64,000 bases of DNA from Bacillus pumilus (GCF_038738535.1 NZ_CP046128.1:868001-932000); one strand, 5' to 3'; positions 7,573 to 15,693 are shown, numbered from the stretch's first letter. The notes: generated by a model not told the origin, from the letters alone. Translations and numbers: made by a program.

Positions 7573-9016
7573 AATGATGCTTAAAATGTGGCAGCAGGAG
7601 ATGTATAAGCTCTTTGATACTCAGACGAAGCGGATCATTGTGATCTTATTCTTTTTGTTTGCCGTCACAATGGGAGCTATCATCGGATACAGTTTTACGG
7701 GTGTCTTTATGAAGGCTTTCTTAAATGGAGATGAACGTTCACTTGGATTACTCGTTGTGTCAATGGCGATCAATGCATCCATATTTACAAGCTTGTTATT
7801 CGTTTTGATCAAGGTCAGAACGCCTGAGCAAGACCGTTTTTCTATGCAGCTCAGCTGGTTCCCGCTTTCTACCTTTCAGAAAAGCCTTGGATACTTTATT
7901 CCGATGGTGACAGTGGTGGCAGGACTTGTGTTATTTTTTATCGGTATCCTGCTTTTACCTAACTTTATTGCCCAGGGAATCGGTATTTTCTTTATCTTTA
8001 CGTTCTTTTTAATGGTGATTTTGCAATCGCTTTTTGTCTTAATGCTTCTGCAACTCATTTATAATATTACCTATTTGGTCGTTCTGAAATTAAAATTACC
8101 GTTGCAAAAATTTGCAGCGATCTTTGTTTTATTAGCACTGGTTGTGGCGTATGGAATGACGCATTTTGATATCAGTCAAATTCAGCAATCATATATACAG
8201 TTTGATTATCATTTGATGTATTTTACAGCACCGTTTTTCTTAGCGGCTCAAGGAATGTCTCCTGAAGGGGTAAATTATGCAATGTTGATCCTGTTCATCC
8301 TTTTATCGGCGGGCGGCGCATTTCTTTCTCTTGCGATGATGCCGATTATGGCAGAGAAAAAAGCGTTAACCTTTTTAAACAAACTGCCGTTCTCTTCTTC
8401 AAAAAAATGGTCACTTATTGTAAAGGAAATGAAATCACAGGTGCGAAATGAAGAAAACATTTTAAACTTTCTCATTCTCCTCATTGTGATCTTATTCGTC
8501 CGTTATCAGTTTGGATTCCGCTTTGAAGAAGAAGCGTTTTTTGTTCTCTGCGCTCTTGCTGGATTAACCGCCTTCAATTCATTTGGCAATGATAAACGAA
8601 TGCTGGGGATGTACAAAACATTTGGCCTAAGATCGTGGGAAGTGGCTCTGTATAAGTTTATCGGGCTTTTGCTTGTTGGTATACTGCAAATTGCGTTATT
8701 CATGCTGACAACGCTGACGCTTCCTGATCAGGTTTGGAACGTATTGATTGGGGCCGCTGTTTTATGCAATGCCACTGCGCTCTTTTATGTGGTAGGTATT
8801 TTACTTCCGCTTGATCGAAACAATCCCTACACAGGCATTTTTTCATTTGGAGCACTTATTTTACTCATGATTCCGATTGTTTTTATTGGAAACTATGTCA
8901 TAGGGGAGTCGAGTCAAACACTTCAGTGGCTGCTTGTAGCTGCATTTGAAGGTCTGCTCATCTTTGCCATATACAAAGGTTTTTCATGGAGGTATTCACA
9001 TGATTCAACTTCTTAA
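7550..9016 (+). CDS. ABC transporter permease of the peptide locus
   Basis: The 488-residue protein is an integral membrane protein with about ten to twelve hydrophobic segments spread over its whole length and a charged loop near residues 285-315 (EKKALTFLNKLPFSSSKKWS). It should form the channel for the upstream ATPase. The start at 7550 has TAGGGGTG nine bases before it and overlaps the end of the ATPase gene by 23 bases; a GTG at 7529 in the same frame is less well placed. The gene ends 17 bases inside the next one. No domain identifies the substrate; the neighbours suggest the 70-aa peptide, either for export or for self-protection. Confidence 0.8.
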   Translation: MKSLIISRMMLKMWQQEMYKLFDTQTKRIIVILFFLFAVTMGAIIGYSFTGVFMKAFLNGDERSLGLLVVSMAINASIFTSLLFVLIKVRTPEQDRFSMQLSWFPLSTFQKSLGYFIPMVTVVAGLVLFFIGILLLPNFIAQGIGIFFIFTFFLMVILQSLFVLMLLQLIYNITYLVVLKLKLPLQKFAAIFVLLALVVAYGMTHFDISQIQQSYIQFDYHLMYFTAPFFLAAQGMSPEGVNYAMLILFILLSAGGAFLSLAMMPIMAEKKALTFLNKLPFSSSKKWSLIVKEMKSQVRNEENILNFLILLIVILFVRYQFGFRFEEEAFFVLCALAGLTAFNSFGNDKRMLGMYKTFGLRSWEVALYKFIGLLLVGILQIALFMLTTLTLPDQVWNVLIGAAVLCNATALFYVVGILLPLDRNNPYTGIFSFGALILLMIPIVFIGNYVIGESSQTLQWLLVAAFEGLLIFAIYKGFSWRYSHDSTS

Positions 9017-9905
9017 CAATAAGCTAAAGATTGAGCGGGTACCGGCACTCGCGCCGTATGTGACCTTACAAAAGAGGCTTCTCACTGATACGCAGTATGG
9101 AAGCACACTCCCGATTAATGAAAGTGCCTATCATATGTTAACGAAAGTAGATGGCAAAAGGACAGAAGCGAGTATTACCGCAGAGCTCGCCGATTTGTTT
9201 CAGGTCGATGAATCTGTGATTTCTCGTGACTTTTATCAACTGATAATGGGGTTAAATCAGCATCACTTGCTGTCTATTCATTATCAATCACCATATCGGA
9301 TTGTGACAGCCTGTTGTCAATTTTTCAAACAGTATCAAGTGAAAATGAAGGAACGATTTGATTGCACTGGTCACTCGTTCCTGCACATTTTGGGGACGGC
9401 TTTGCTCATGGTGACGCGTAAAATCATCTTTTTCTGGATGCTTTTTATGGTCATGGCAGGGATCGCTTTTTTATTCATTCCTGACCAGTCGATTGCAGCC
9501 ATTGCGATTTATTTTACTATTATTTATTTTGGATTAATTACCGGGACCGCCTTACATGAGGCAGCACACGGCTATGCGCATCGGAAATTTGCGGGACGGG
9601 ATGGTCCTCAAGGCTTTTTTGCGAGTGATATGATGTCTGTGAAATTTGTGAGACCTGTATTAGATCCGTTTGAGAAAAAGCAAGTATGGATTACTCTGCT
9701 TGGGCCGCTTGTCCCGGGTGTGATCGGGGCAGCAGGGATCATTGTGACCGTATTATTTCTGAAAGAAAATCCAATTTCGACAGGTTTCTTTATTTTTTCA
9801 ATCACGTATTTTATTCAATTACTCTATCTTCTTCCATTTATGGGGGATGGTAAATCCATTATGAAGCAGCTATTGCTTGGGGGAATGGGAGGACAACGAT
9901 CATGA
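9000..9905 (+). CDS. PqqD-like domain fused to an M50 (site-2) membrane metalloprotease
   Basis: The 301-residue protein has two parts. Residues ~1-95 look like a PqqD-type peptide-recognition domain: INESAYHMLTKVDGKRTEAS followed by an acidic ITAELADLF helix and a C-terminal DFYQLIMGL helix. Residues ~125-295 form a polytopic site-2-type protease with the zinc motif His186-Glu187-x-x-His190 in GTALHEAAHGYAHRKF and a second ligand candidate Asp283 in FMGDGKS. PqqD domains bind leader peptides of ribosomally made peptides, so the fusion suggests that the protease recognises and cuts the 70-aa precursor inside the membrane. Membrane M50 enzymes occur in other Bacillus peptide loci (for example yydFGHIJ), but there a radical SAM enzyme is present, and here none is. 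GGAGG precedes the ATG. Confidence 0.8.
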   Translation: MIQLLNNKLKIERVPALAPYVTLQKRLLTDTQYGSTLPINESAYHMLTKVDGKRTEASITAELADLFQVDESVISRDFYQLIMGLNQHHLLSIHYQSPYRIVTACCQFFKQYQVKMKERFDCTGHSFLHILGTALLMVTRKIIFFWMLFMVMAGIAFLFIPDQSIAAIAIYFTIIYFGLITGTALHEAAHGYAHRKFAGRDGPQGFFASDMMSVKFVRPVLDPFEKKQVWITLLGPLVPGVIGAAGIIVTVLFLKENPISTGFFIFSITYFIQLLYLLPFMGDGKSIMKQLLLGGMGGQRS

Positions 9906-10183
9906 ACGTACAGGCGATGAAACAAGGCGCTATTGTTGGTGGCTTTCTAGGATTTTTAGGCTTTCCGATGCTGACAATCGGTGTATTGTTCTATCATTTA
10001 TTTCAATCAAAAACGAATGATGCCTTATTATTTAACAGTCTCGCTTTTGAGATGGAAGGTTCATCCGCATTTACTTTTCAGATCAAGCCAAACTTTTTTA
10101 TTTATATGATTGTGATTTTTGCCGCGAGTTTTCTCATTGTGGCTTTCTTATCAGCAATGAAGCAGAAAAAAGCAAAAGATTAG
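9902..10183 (+). CDS. Small two-helix membrane protein of the peptide locus (possible immunity protein)
   Basis: The 93-residue protein begins with an ATG that overlaps the stop of the protease gene (ATGA), a sign of translational coupling. It has two hydrophobic helices (about residues 9-33 and 63-84) joined by a polar loop of about 30 residues and ends in a basic tail KQKKAKD. I do not recognise a family. Last position in a peptide-export operon and this shape would suit an immunity protein; that is inference. A terminator overlaps its stop codon. Confidence 0.65.
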   Translation: MNVQAMKQGAIVGGFLGFLGFPMLTIGVLFYHLFQSKTNDALLFNSLAFEMEGSSAFTFQIKPNFFIYMIVIFAASFLIVAFLSAMKQKKAKD

Positions 10184-10207
10184 GAGAATCCTCCTAATCT
10201 TTTTTTG
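10177..10207 (+). terminator. Terminator of the peptide-export operon
   Basis: AGATTAGGAG (10177-10186) and CTCCTAATCT (10191-10200) form a perfect 10-bp stem with a 4-base loop followed by a run of T. Confidence 0.9.
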
Positions 10208-10233
10208 TATAATCAACCAAATTTTAGTATAAT
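10205..10233 (+). promoter_or_regulatory. Promoter of the lipoprotein gene
   Basis: TTGTAT at 10205-10210 and TATAAT at 10228-10233 are 17 bases apart. The promoter begins inside the T run of the preceding terminator. Confidence 0.65.
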
Positions 10234-10258
10234 AGAAAAAACATCAAAGGGGATCTCA

Positions 10259-10915
10259 ATGTTAAAAAAATGGAGTGTTCTTATATTCACTGTTTTTCTA
10301 TTAGCAGGATGCGGCGAGAAGGCCGAAGAAACCACGACAACCGAGAAGACGGTATCTACAATAAACACGGAGTCTGCTACTAAGAAGCAAGTAACCATCG
10401 AACAAATGAAACTGACAAAAAAAGAAAAAAACTTACTAGAAGCATCAACCACTAATGAAATGGTGGCTTTGACACTAAAAGGATTAACGAAGAAGGATAA
10501 GAGTATTACGTTTATCGGGAGTCATTACAAAAATGGCCGATTAGATAATCAGGAAGCATCATCTGCCACCTTTACTTTACATCAGAATGGAACCGACCAA
10601 ACGATGAATGTGCTCTTGCAATTAAAGCATGAGAAAGATACATATGAATCACAATTTAGTATTTGGTCAGACAAAAAGAATGAGGGAATGACGAAAGCGA
10701 CATCAAGCTTCCCGTTCAAAGTAAGTGACTATGTTTTTTCTGCACAATCTGAAACTGTCAAAGTCTCTTCTGGAGGAAAGGCATTGATTGCATATACAGC
10801 AGCAATGGGGAAAGACGGGAATTCACCTATGCTTGAAGAGATTGAGAAGAATCCAAAGCAAGCAATGAAGAATAAGTCACATGCATACTTATTTTATATC
10901 CAGCTCGATAAATAA
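10259..10915 (+). CDS. Lipoprotein of unknown function
   Basis: The 218-residue protein starts with a lipoprotein signal (MLKKWSVLIFTVFLLAGC), with the lipid-modified cysteine at residue 18, followed by a Thr/Glu-rich linker (EETTTTEKTVST). It should be anchored to the outer face of the membrane. The remaining ~170 residues are polar and look like an all-beta extracellular domain; I do not recognise the family. The start is fixed by AAAGGGGATCTCA before the ATG at 10259. It has its own promoter after the peptide operon terminator, so a functional link to that operon is uncertain. Confidence 0.75.
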   Translation: MLKKWSVLIFTVFLLAGCGEKAEETTTTEKTVSTINTESATKKQVTIEQMKLTKKEKNLLEASTTNEMVALTLKGLTKKDKSITFIGSHYKNGRLDNQEASSATFTLHQNGTDQTMNVLLQLKHEKDTYESQFSIWSDKKNEGMTKATSSFPFKVSDYVFSAQSETVKVSSGGKALIAYTAAMGKDGNSPMLEEIEKNPKQAMKNKSHAYLFYIQLDK

Positions 10916-10932
10916 CTATCGTAATATATACG

Positions 10933-10972
10933 GAGAATATGAAGTTTTTTGACGAAAAATCTTCATATTCTC
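10933..10972. repeat. Long inverted repeat abutting the tRNA promoter
   Basis: GAGAATATGAAG (10933-10944) is perfectly complementary to CTTCATATTCTC (10961-10972), and inner T/A runs extend the stem. It ends directly at the -35 element of the tRNA-Gly promoter. There is no T run on the plus strand. It may end lipoprotein transcription or act as an operator. Confidence 0.6.
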
Positions 10973-11001
10973 TTGACGAATTGTTAAGAAAGTTGTAACA
11001 T
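10973..11001 (+). promoter_or_regulatory. Promoter of tRNA-Gly
   Basis: TTGACG at 10973-10978 and TAACAT at 10996-11001 are 17 bases apart, about 40 bases ahead of the tRNA. Confidence 0.7.
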
Positions 11002-11042
11002 AATAAAAGTCAACGCGATGACGTTGCTTTTGAAAAATTGAT

Positions 11043-11116
11043 GCGGGTGTAGTTTAGTGGTAAAACCTCAGCCTTCCAAGCTGATGTCGTGAGTTCGATT
11101 CTCATCACCCGCTCCA
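11043..11116 (+). tRNA. tRNA-Gly (anticodon TCC), CCA encoded
   Basis: The 74 bases fold as a cloverleaf. The acceptor stem is GCGGGTG/CACCCGC, the anticodon stem TCAGC/GCTGA carries loop CTTCCAA with anticodon TCC, and the T arm contains GTTCGATTC. The 3' CCA is encoded. It is a single tRNA gene with its own promoter and terminator, as in the matching B. subtilis region. Confidence 0.97.
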
Positions 11117-11133
11117 ATACATAATTTTGTTTA

Positions 11134-11179
11134 TAACGCAGTATTTCGTTTCATAGATAAACGAAGTGTTGCGTTTTTT
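11134..11179 (+). terminator. Terminator of tRNA-Gly
   Basis: AACGCA...TTTCGTTT pairs with AAACGAA...TTGCGTT in an imperfect long stem, followed by a run of T. Confidence 0.75.
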
Positions 11180-11213
11180 ATTATGTCAGTATAATGTGAA
11201 AAGCACTGTCAAG

Positions 11214-11810
11214 CTACAGTGCTTTTTCAATAAGTTCATATTTACTTTCTCCACCATGTATTTGTACAAACATCTTCGTCAAGGATTGGATTAGAGCTTC
11301 ACTCTTTTCCCGGGAAATAGATGGCGGAAAGAGGATGATTTGCAGAATGTTTTTTGTGTCTTGAGAAATTTGTGCTTTACTTGCATGAGAAAATAATCCC
11401 TTAAGTCCCGCGTCGTCCTGCCATTCAATGTGGCCAGTCTCATGTTTTGCTAGTGAAAGCGGCTCTTCTATTCGATCAGCATCGAATGTCAGGATGGGCA
11501 AGAAATATTTTAAAGAGAAAAATATCGACAAATCCTGTACGGAATTGGTCGAGTCAATAAATTGTTCCTTTTGGATATCAGCAAGAATTGGCAGGAAAGG
11601 AACGTCTTTTAAAAGATCCGTCCATTCTTTGATTGCTGGTACTTCTTCTAAGAGTTTATCTTCGTATTCAAAGAATAAAGATTCTTGAAACAGGCGTAGT
11701 CGGCCTTTTAACATTTGAGGGGATGTACCAACTTCAATATGCGAATATTCAATCTGTCCAACATGGAGAGACGGGTTTTCAGGATGAGAAATTTCCATAT
11801 GTATCTTCAC
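11214..11810 (-). CDS. Uncharacterised 198-aa protein
   Basis: The predicted protein is cytosolic, with no signal peptide, membrane segment or motif I recognise. It is moderately acidic and alternates predicted beta-rich (residues 1-50) and helical parts, ending QSLTKMFVQIHGGESKYELI. The start is a GTG at 11810 preceded by GGAGTGA; an internal ATG at 11798 is less well spaced. It is transcribed convergently toward the tRNA-Gly terminator and divergently from queG. Codon use looks normal for the region, so I regard it as a real gene of unknown role. Confidence 0.75.
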   Translation of the reverse strand: MKIHMEISHPENPSLHVGQIEYSHIEVGTSPQMLKGRLRLFQESLFFEYEDKLLEEVPAIKEWTDLLKDVPFLPILADIQKEQFIDSTNSVQDLSIFFSLKYFLPILTFDADRIEEPLSLAKHETGHIEWQDDAGLKGLFSHASKAQISQDTKNILQIILFPPSISREKSEALIQSLTKMFVQIHGGESKYELIEKAL

Positions 11811-11890
11811 AGTGACTCACTCCAATCGGTCATGATACACTCGTATTATACTGAAAACAACAGAAGAAACAAAGAAAGGAGGTTTGCAAG

Positions 11891-13042
11891 GTGATTCATG
11901 TTGGAGAATTAAAAGAAGAATTGATTCAATATGCGAAAGAAATTGGTGTCGATAAAATCCGATTTGCAAGTGCTGATACATTTGATTCATTAAAGGACCG
12001 CCTCATCTTACATGAATCGTTAGGGTATTTGTCAGGTTTTGAAGAGCCTGACATCGAAAAACGAACAAACCCTTCTTTGCTGCTTCCGAAGGCCAAATCA
12101 ATTGTTGCGATAGCGCTCGCGTATCCTTCCAAAATGAAAGATGCTCCTCGAAGTACAAGAGATGCAAGAAGAGGGATCTTTTGCCGGGCTTCTTGGGGAA
12201 CGGACTATCATGTTGTGCTGAAAAAAAAGCTCGATATGCTCGAAGAATTCTTGCGAAGCAAACATGTCGATATACGAACAAAATCAATGGTGGACACAGG
12301 GGAACTGTCTGATCGTGCAGTAGCGGAACGCGCTGGCATAGGTTTTAGTGCAAAGAACTGTATGATTATCACGCCAGAGTTTGGATCTTATGTGTATTTG
12401 GCTGAAATGATCACAAATGTCCCATTTGAACCGGATGAAAAAATTGAAGACCAGTGCGGAACGTGCAATAAATGTGTAGATTCGTGCCCAACTGGTGCAC
12501 TTGTGAATCCAGGACAGCTGAATTCTCAACGATGTATTTCATTTTTAACGCAGACAAAAGGATTTTTGCCTGACGAATTTCGTTCGAAAATAGGAAATCG
12601 ATTGTATGGGTGTGATACGTGCCAAATCGTCTGCCCGATCAATAAAGGAAAAGACTTTCATTTGCATCCTGAAATGGAGCCGGACCCTGAAATTGCTAAG
12701 CCGCTCTTAAAGCCGCTTCTTACGATCAGTAATCGTGAGTTTAAGGAAAAATACGGTCATGTTTCAGGTTCATGGCGGGGGAAAAAGCCGATTCAGCGAA
12801 ATGCGATTTTGGCACTTGCTCACTTTAAAGATACATCTGCCTTACCAGTGTTGATTGATTTGATGCACAAGGATCCACGGCCTGTTATTCGAGGCACGGC
12901 TGCTTGGGCAATAGGGAAAATTGGCGACGAGAAGCTGCTCCCAGAGTTGGAAAAAGCCCTTGAGCGGGAAAGTGATGAGGAAGCGAAACAAGAAATTGTC
13001 AAAGGGATTGAGTTTTTACAGACACCTTTAAATACTAAATAA
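11891..13042 (+). CDS. queG: Epoxyqueuosine reductase QueG
   Basis: QueG performs the last step of queuosine synthesis in tRNA, reducing epoxyqueuosine with a cobalamin cofactor and two [4Fe-4S] clusters. The 383-residue protein shows the proton-donor Asp in the VDTGELSDRAVAERAG stretch, two cluster motifs (CGTCNKCVDSCPTGAL and CDTCQIVCPINKGK) and C-terminal HEAT-like repeats that bind the tRNA (about residues 300-380). The start is GTG with AAAGGAGG eight bases upstream. It is yhbA in B. subtilis nomenclature and begins the block of conserved gene order. Confidence 0.95.
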   Translation: MIHVGELKEELIQYAKEIGVDKIRFASADTFDSLKDRLILHESLGYLSGFEEPDIEKRTNPSLLLPKAKSIVAIALAYPSKMKDAPRSTRDARRGIFCRASWGTDYHVVLKKKLDMLEEFLRSKHVDIRTKSMVDTGELSDRAVAERAGIGFSAKNCMIITPEFGSYVYLAEMITNVPFEPDEKIEDQCGTCNKCVDSCPTGALVNPGQLNSQRCISFLTQTKGFLPDEFRSKIGNRLYGCDTCQIVCPINKGKDFHLHPEMEPDPEIAKPLLKPLLTISNREFKEKYGHVSGSWRGKKPIQRNAILALAHFKDTSALPVLIDLMHKDPRPVIRGTAAWAIGKIGDEKLLPELEKALERESDEEAKQEIVKGIEFLQTPLNTK

Positions 13043-13103
13043 CATCCCTATGAACATAGAATGAACCAAACAGAGATTTCAAAAAAAGTTTGGTGGTGTC
13101 TGT

Positions 13104-14006
13104 GTGAAACAATTATTAGAGCAAACATTAGAAGACAGGCTTGGTTATTTATTAAATGGGAGTGCAATTAAACAGCCGCAGCTCATGTCTGATGTGGAAG
13201 CAGTCGAACGGAAAAAAGAGCTTTTTGCTAGAAGACAGGTGGAGATTGTCAAGGCGAAAGCCAAAGCAAAACTTCTTGATTCATCGATTCAGGATGACGG
13301 GGCTCAGCATGTGCAGTATCTCGCTCATCTCACTTATGTATGCAAGGATGCAGACGACTCTTTTTATTTAGAGGAGCAGGTAGAAAAAAGAGAAGCGTTC
13401 CTTTACAACGACATGCTTGTCAAAGATCGGATGATGCTAGAAAAACGGCAAATGGAAGAGCAGATGGATGAGCGCTTTCAGACCGAAGAACAGTTTGGGA
13501 GAGCCTTTCACTATGACCGGCGGGCAGCCGTGCAATATGCGGAGACGTACTGGAATAAACGAAATCCTGCCTATAAAAATTTTGAAGATAACTGCACAAA
13601 TTTTATTTCACAATGCTTGAAAGCAGGGAATGCACCAACGAGAGGGTATCCGAACCGCGGATCTGGCTGGTGGGTGCGTCCTCATACGTGGAGCTATAGC
13701 TGGACGGTGGCTCATTCGATGAAAAATTATTTAGCGAATTCGAAAGCGGGTTTAAGAGCAAAGAAACTCAAAGAAGCGCAGGAGCTTCAAATTGGTGATG
13801 TCATTTGCTACGATTTTGAGGGAGATGGCAGGTATAATCATACAACCATTGTCGTCGATCATGATAAAGGCGGAATGCCTCTTGTGAATGCACAGACATA
13901 TGACAGCCGTATGCGTTATTGGTCGTATGAGGATTCGACCGCCTATACACCTGCTATTCGTTATACGTTTTTTCACATTTTGGACGATGCCGCGAAGGAT
14001 AGTTAA
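13104..14006 (+). CDS. yhbB: Putative amidase-domain protein YhbB
   Basis: The 300-residue protein has a charged, helical N-terminal half (residues ~1-140) and a C-terminal putative amidase domain (Amidase_6 type). The domain shows the NCTNFISQCLKAG motif with the likely catalytic cysteine, then the WW..W-rich stretch and a downstream His in YNHTTIVVDHD. Such domains are related to NlpC/P60-like peptidases and are often found in sporulating firmicutes. No signal peptide is visible, which is notable for a possible cell-wall enzyme. The start is a GTG at 13104. It follows queG in the same direction and matches its neighbour in B. subtilis. Confidence 0.85.
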   Translation: MKQLLEQTLEDRLGYLLNGSAIKQPQLMSDVEAVERKKELFARRQVEIVKAKAKAKLLDSSIQDDGAQHVQYLAHLTYVCKDADDSFYLEEQVEKREAFLYNDMLVKDRMMLEKRQMEEQMDERFQTEEQFGRAFHYDRRAAVQYAETYWNKRNPAYKNFEDNCTNFISQCLKAGNAPTRGYPNRGSGWWVRPHTWSYSWTVAHSMKNYLANSKAGLRAKKLKEAQELQIGDVICYDFEGDGRYNHTTIVVDHDKGGMPLVNAQTYDSRMRYWSYEDSTAYTPAIRYTFFHILDDAAKDS

Positions 14007-14049
14007 TGGTATAATGTTGAGCGGAAAAGAAAATTAGAGGTGAACTTTT

Positions 14050-14523
14050 TTGGGACTTCATGTCGTTTTATATCAACCAGAGATTCCAGCTAATACTGGA
14101 AATATTGCGCGTACATGTGCAGCAACAAATACAACTCTTCATCTGATTCGTCCGCTTGGTTTTTCGACAGATGACAAAATGCTGAAGCGTGCAGGACTCG
14201 ATTATTGGAAATATGCCAATGTGGTCTATCATGACTCGCTTGATGAATTGTTTGAGGCTCATCCGAAGGGACAATTCTTCTATATCACAAAATTTGGCCA
14301 AAAGCCGCATACGACATTTGATTACTCTCAGTTAGGTGAAGACTACTTCTTCGTTTTTGGCAGAGAGACAAGTGGATTGCCGAAAGATTTGATCGAGCGA
14401 AATATGGACCGCTGCCTTCGTTTACCGATGACAGAGCATGTTCGTTCTCTGAATCTATCGAATACGGCAGCAATTCTTGTGTATGAGGCACTTCGCCAGC
14501 AGCAATACCGAGATCTGATTTAA
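14050..14523 (+). CDS. trmL: tRNA (cytidine(34)-2'-O)-methyltransferase TrmL
   Basis: The 157-residue SPOUT-class enzyme methylates the ribose at wobble position 34 of tRNA-Leu using S-adenosylmethionine. The typical opening HVVLYQPEIPANTGNIARTC and the knot motifs GRETSGLP and RSLNLSNTAAI are all present, and the length is normal. The start is TTG at 14050 with AGAGGTGA six bases upstream. The gene was formerly called cspR/yhbC-type in Bacillus. It ends with a strong terminator. Together with queG and tRNA-Gly it makes this a small tRNA-related neighbourhood. Confidence 0.95.
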   Translation: MGLHVVLYQPEIPANTGNIARTCAATNTTLHLIRPLGFSTDDKMLKRAGLDYWKYANVVYHDSLDELFEAHPKGQFFYITKFGQKPHTTFDYSQLGEDYFFVFGRETSGLPKDLIERNMDRCLRLPMTEHVRSLNLSNTAAILVYEALRQQQYRDLI

Positions 14524-14533
14524 GGTCATAATG

Positions 14534-14563
14534 AAAGCCGGGATACCTATCTCGGCTTTTTTT
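14534..14563 (+). terminator. Terminator of trmL
   Basis: AAAGCCGGGAT pairs with ATCTCGGCTTT, followed by TTTTT. Confidence 0.9.
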
Positions 14564-14669
14564 ATATGAGATAAGAAATATAAAGAAGGAAAATACGACT
14601 TTTTTTATACTTTTTTTGACATGTAAAAATAGGTAGTATGATAGATTGTAATCGCGTTTTCAAAAAATA

Positions 14670-15365
14670 ATGAATCCATTAAATGAGATGAAAAAGCTAC
14701 TGATCACTAGTGCCATTAGCTCTGCTATTTTAATGGAGACGATTCCAGTCAGTATCCCAGGTCTCTCTCAGACGCAGGAAATAGAAGCAGCGCAATTATC
14801 GAAAGGTATCGGCGGGCGTACTTATATCAATAGCAATGGATCAATATTGGTCACAAAGATTCAACTCCCTCCCGCAATGAGTGTGTCAAATGGGACAGCT
14901 TATATTTATTCTGGATTCACAGGTTCAAAAGAAGCAGACATCGGTCTTCAATAGAGTCCAACCTAAACAAATAATCAAGAGACATATATCGAAGGAAAAA
15001 ATGATTTTACGTATACAAAAGGATTTAAGCCTGGAAGTACTGTGCAAATGACCATTTATAAAAACTTGAATGGACATACAAGAGCGACGTTCTGGGGGAC
15101 AAATAATGTTGGTTATACCGGGCGTATCATCACAGAAATTCAAAACTCAAACATTGGCTCTGTGACTAAGTGGAAATTACTGTCGACAGTAGCAGTGACT
15201 GACGATATCTACCGGAAAGATATTCGGGCGAACTTCTCTACTCGTTTTACTGACATCACATTAGACAGTCGTGCCGTCACACCTGTGATTGATACGCAAG
15301 ACTTTACGTCCATTCAGGTATCAGGGAATACAGTGAATATGCAGGTGCTAAAAACAACGAATTAA
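14670..15365 (+). pseudogene. YolA-like secreted protein, interrupted by two in-frame stop codons
   Basis: One continuous reading frame from 14670 (or ATG 14688, MKKLLITSAISSAI) to 15365 encodes a secreted protein with an N-terminal signal sequence. The mature part reads GGRTYINSNGSILVTKIQLP, then YSGFTGSKEADIGLQ, and after the stops [38 protein letters not shown] and [14 protein letters not shown], which I recognise as YolA-like. It is broken by TAG at 14952 and TAA at 14964, four codons apart, with no frame change before or after. A sigma-A-like promoter (TTGACA 14616, TATGAT 14637; short spacer) lies upstream, and the ribosome binding site is poor. Most likely a recent pseudogene. Confidence 0.8.
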
Positions 15366-15371
15366 ATGAAA

Positions 15372-15401
15372 AAAGGATGTTCCGCTCATGGAACATCCTT
15401 T
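15372..15401. terminator. Bidirectional terminator
   Basis: AAAGGATGTTCC (15372-15383) and GGAACATCCTTT (15390-15401) form a perfect 12-bp stem. A run of A on the left gives a better T tract for minus-strand transcription, that is for the small ORF at 15405-15491. Confidence 0.85.
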
Positions 15402-15404
15402 CTT

Positions 15405-15491
15405 TCATTTACCAGGCTTGCCTTCGTAGCCAGCTGTGAAAATGGATACTAAAAACGTAATGATGACGCCCATCATAATGACCGTTCTCAT
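15405..15491 (-). CDS. 28-aa single-helix membrane miniprotein (candidate)
   Basis: On the minus strand an ATG at 15491 follows AAGGGGGA with seven bases of spacing. The frame encodes MRTVIMMGVIITFLVSIFTA plus GYEGKPGK, one membrane helix with a short basic-glycine tail, and stops at 15405. It ends just before a strong hairpin with the T tract on its side. Ribosome binding site, hydrophobic helix and terminator together make a real small gene plausible. The topology recalls bacterial membrane miniproteins, but I do not recognise this one. Confidence 0.55.
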   Translation of the reverse strand: MRTVIMMGVIITFLVSIFTAGYEGKPGK

Positions 15492-15562
15492 ATAAGCTTC
15501 CCCCTTATCCCTTTGTTTCTATCGCTGCCTGTTTCATATGGTGCGAAGTTCGCCTTGAAAAG

Positions 15563-15594
15563 CAGGAGAAGAAGATCATTTTTCTCCTGTTTTT
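15563..15594 (+). terminator. Hairpin with T run upstream of prkA
   Basis: CAGGAGAA (15563-15570) pairs with TTCTCCTG (15582-15589), followed by TTTTT. No gene immediately upstream on the plus strand needs it, so it may protect prkA from read-through. Confidence 0.6.
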
Positions 15595-15685
15595 CCTTTA
15601 TTATGAAGGGTCTTGCGGATGGTTGTCAATTCAGTTTGCCAATTCGTCATTTTGAAGAACGAAAGCATGTAATAGGACGCCTCCG

Positions 15686-15693
15686 CATAGATT
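15686..15693 (+). promoter_or_regulatory. Possible SigE -10 element of prkA
   Basis: CATAGATT resembles the SigE -10 consensus CATACANT, and B. subtilis prkA is expressed in the mother cell under SigE. The matching -35 (GCATGTAA near 15665) is weak. Confidence 0.3.

Noticed and set aside
6498..10183. Circular bacteriocin (pumilarin-like) or sactipeptide cluster
   Set aside because: No SpoIIM/DUF95-type gene, no circular-bacteriocin precursor features and no radical SAM enzyme are present.
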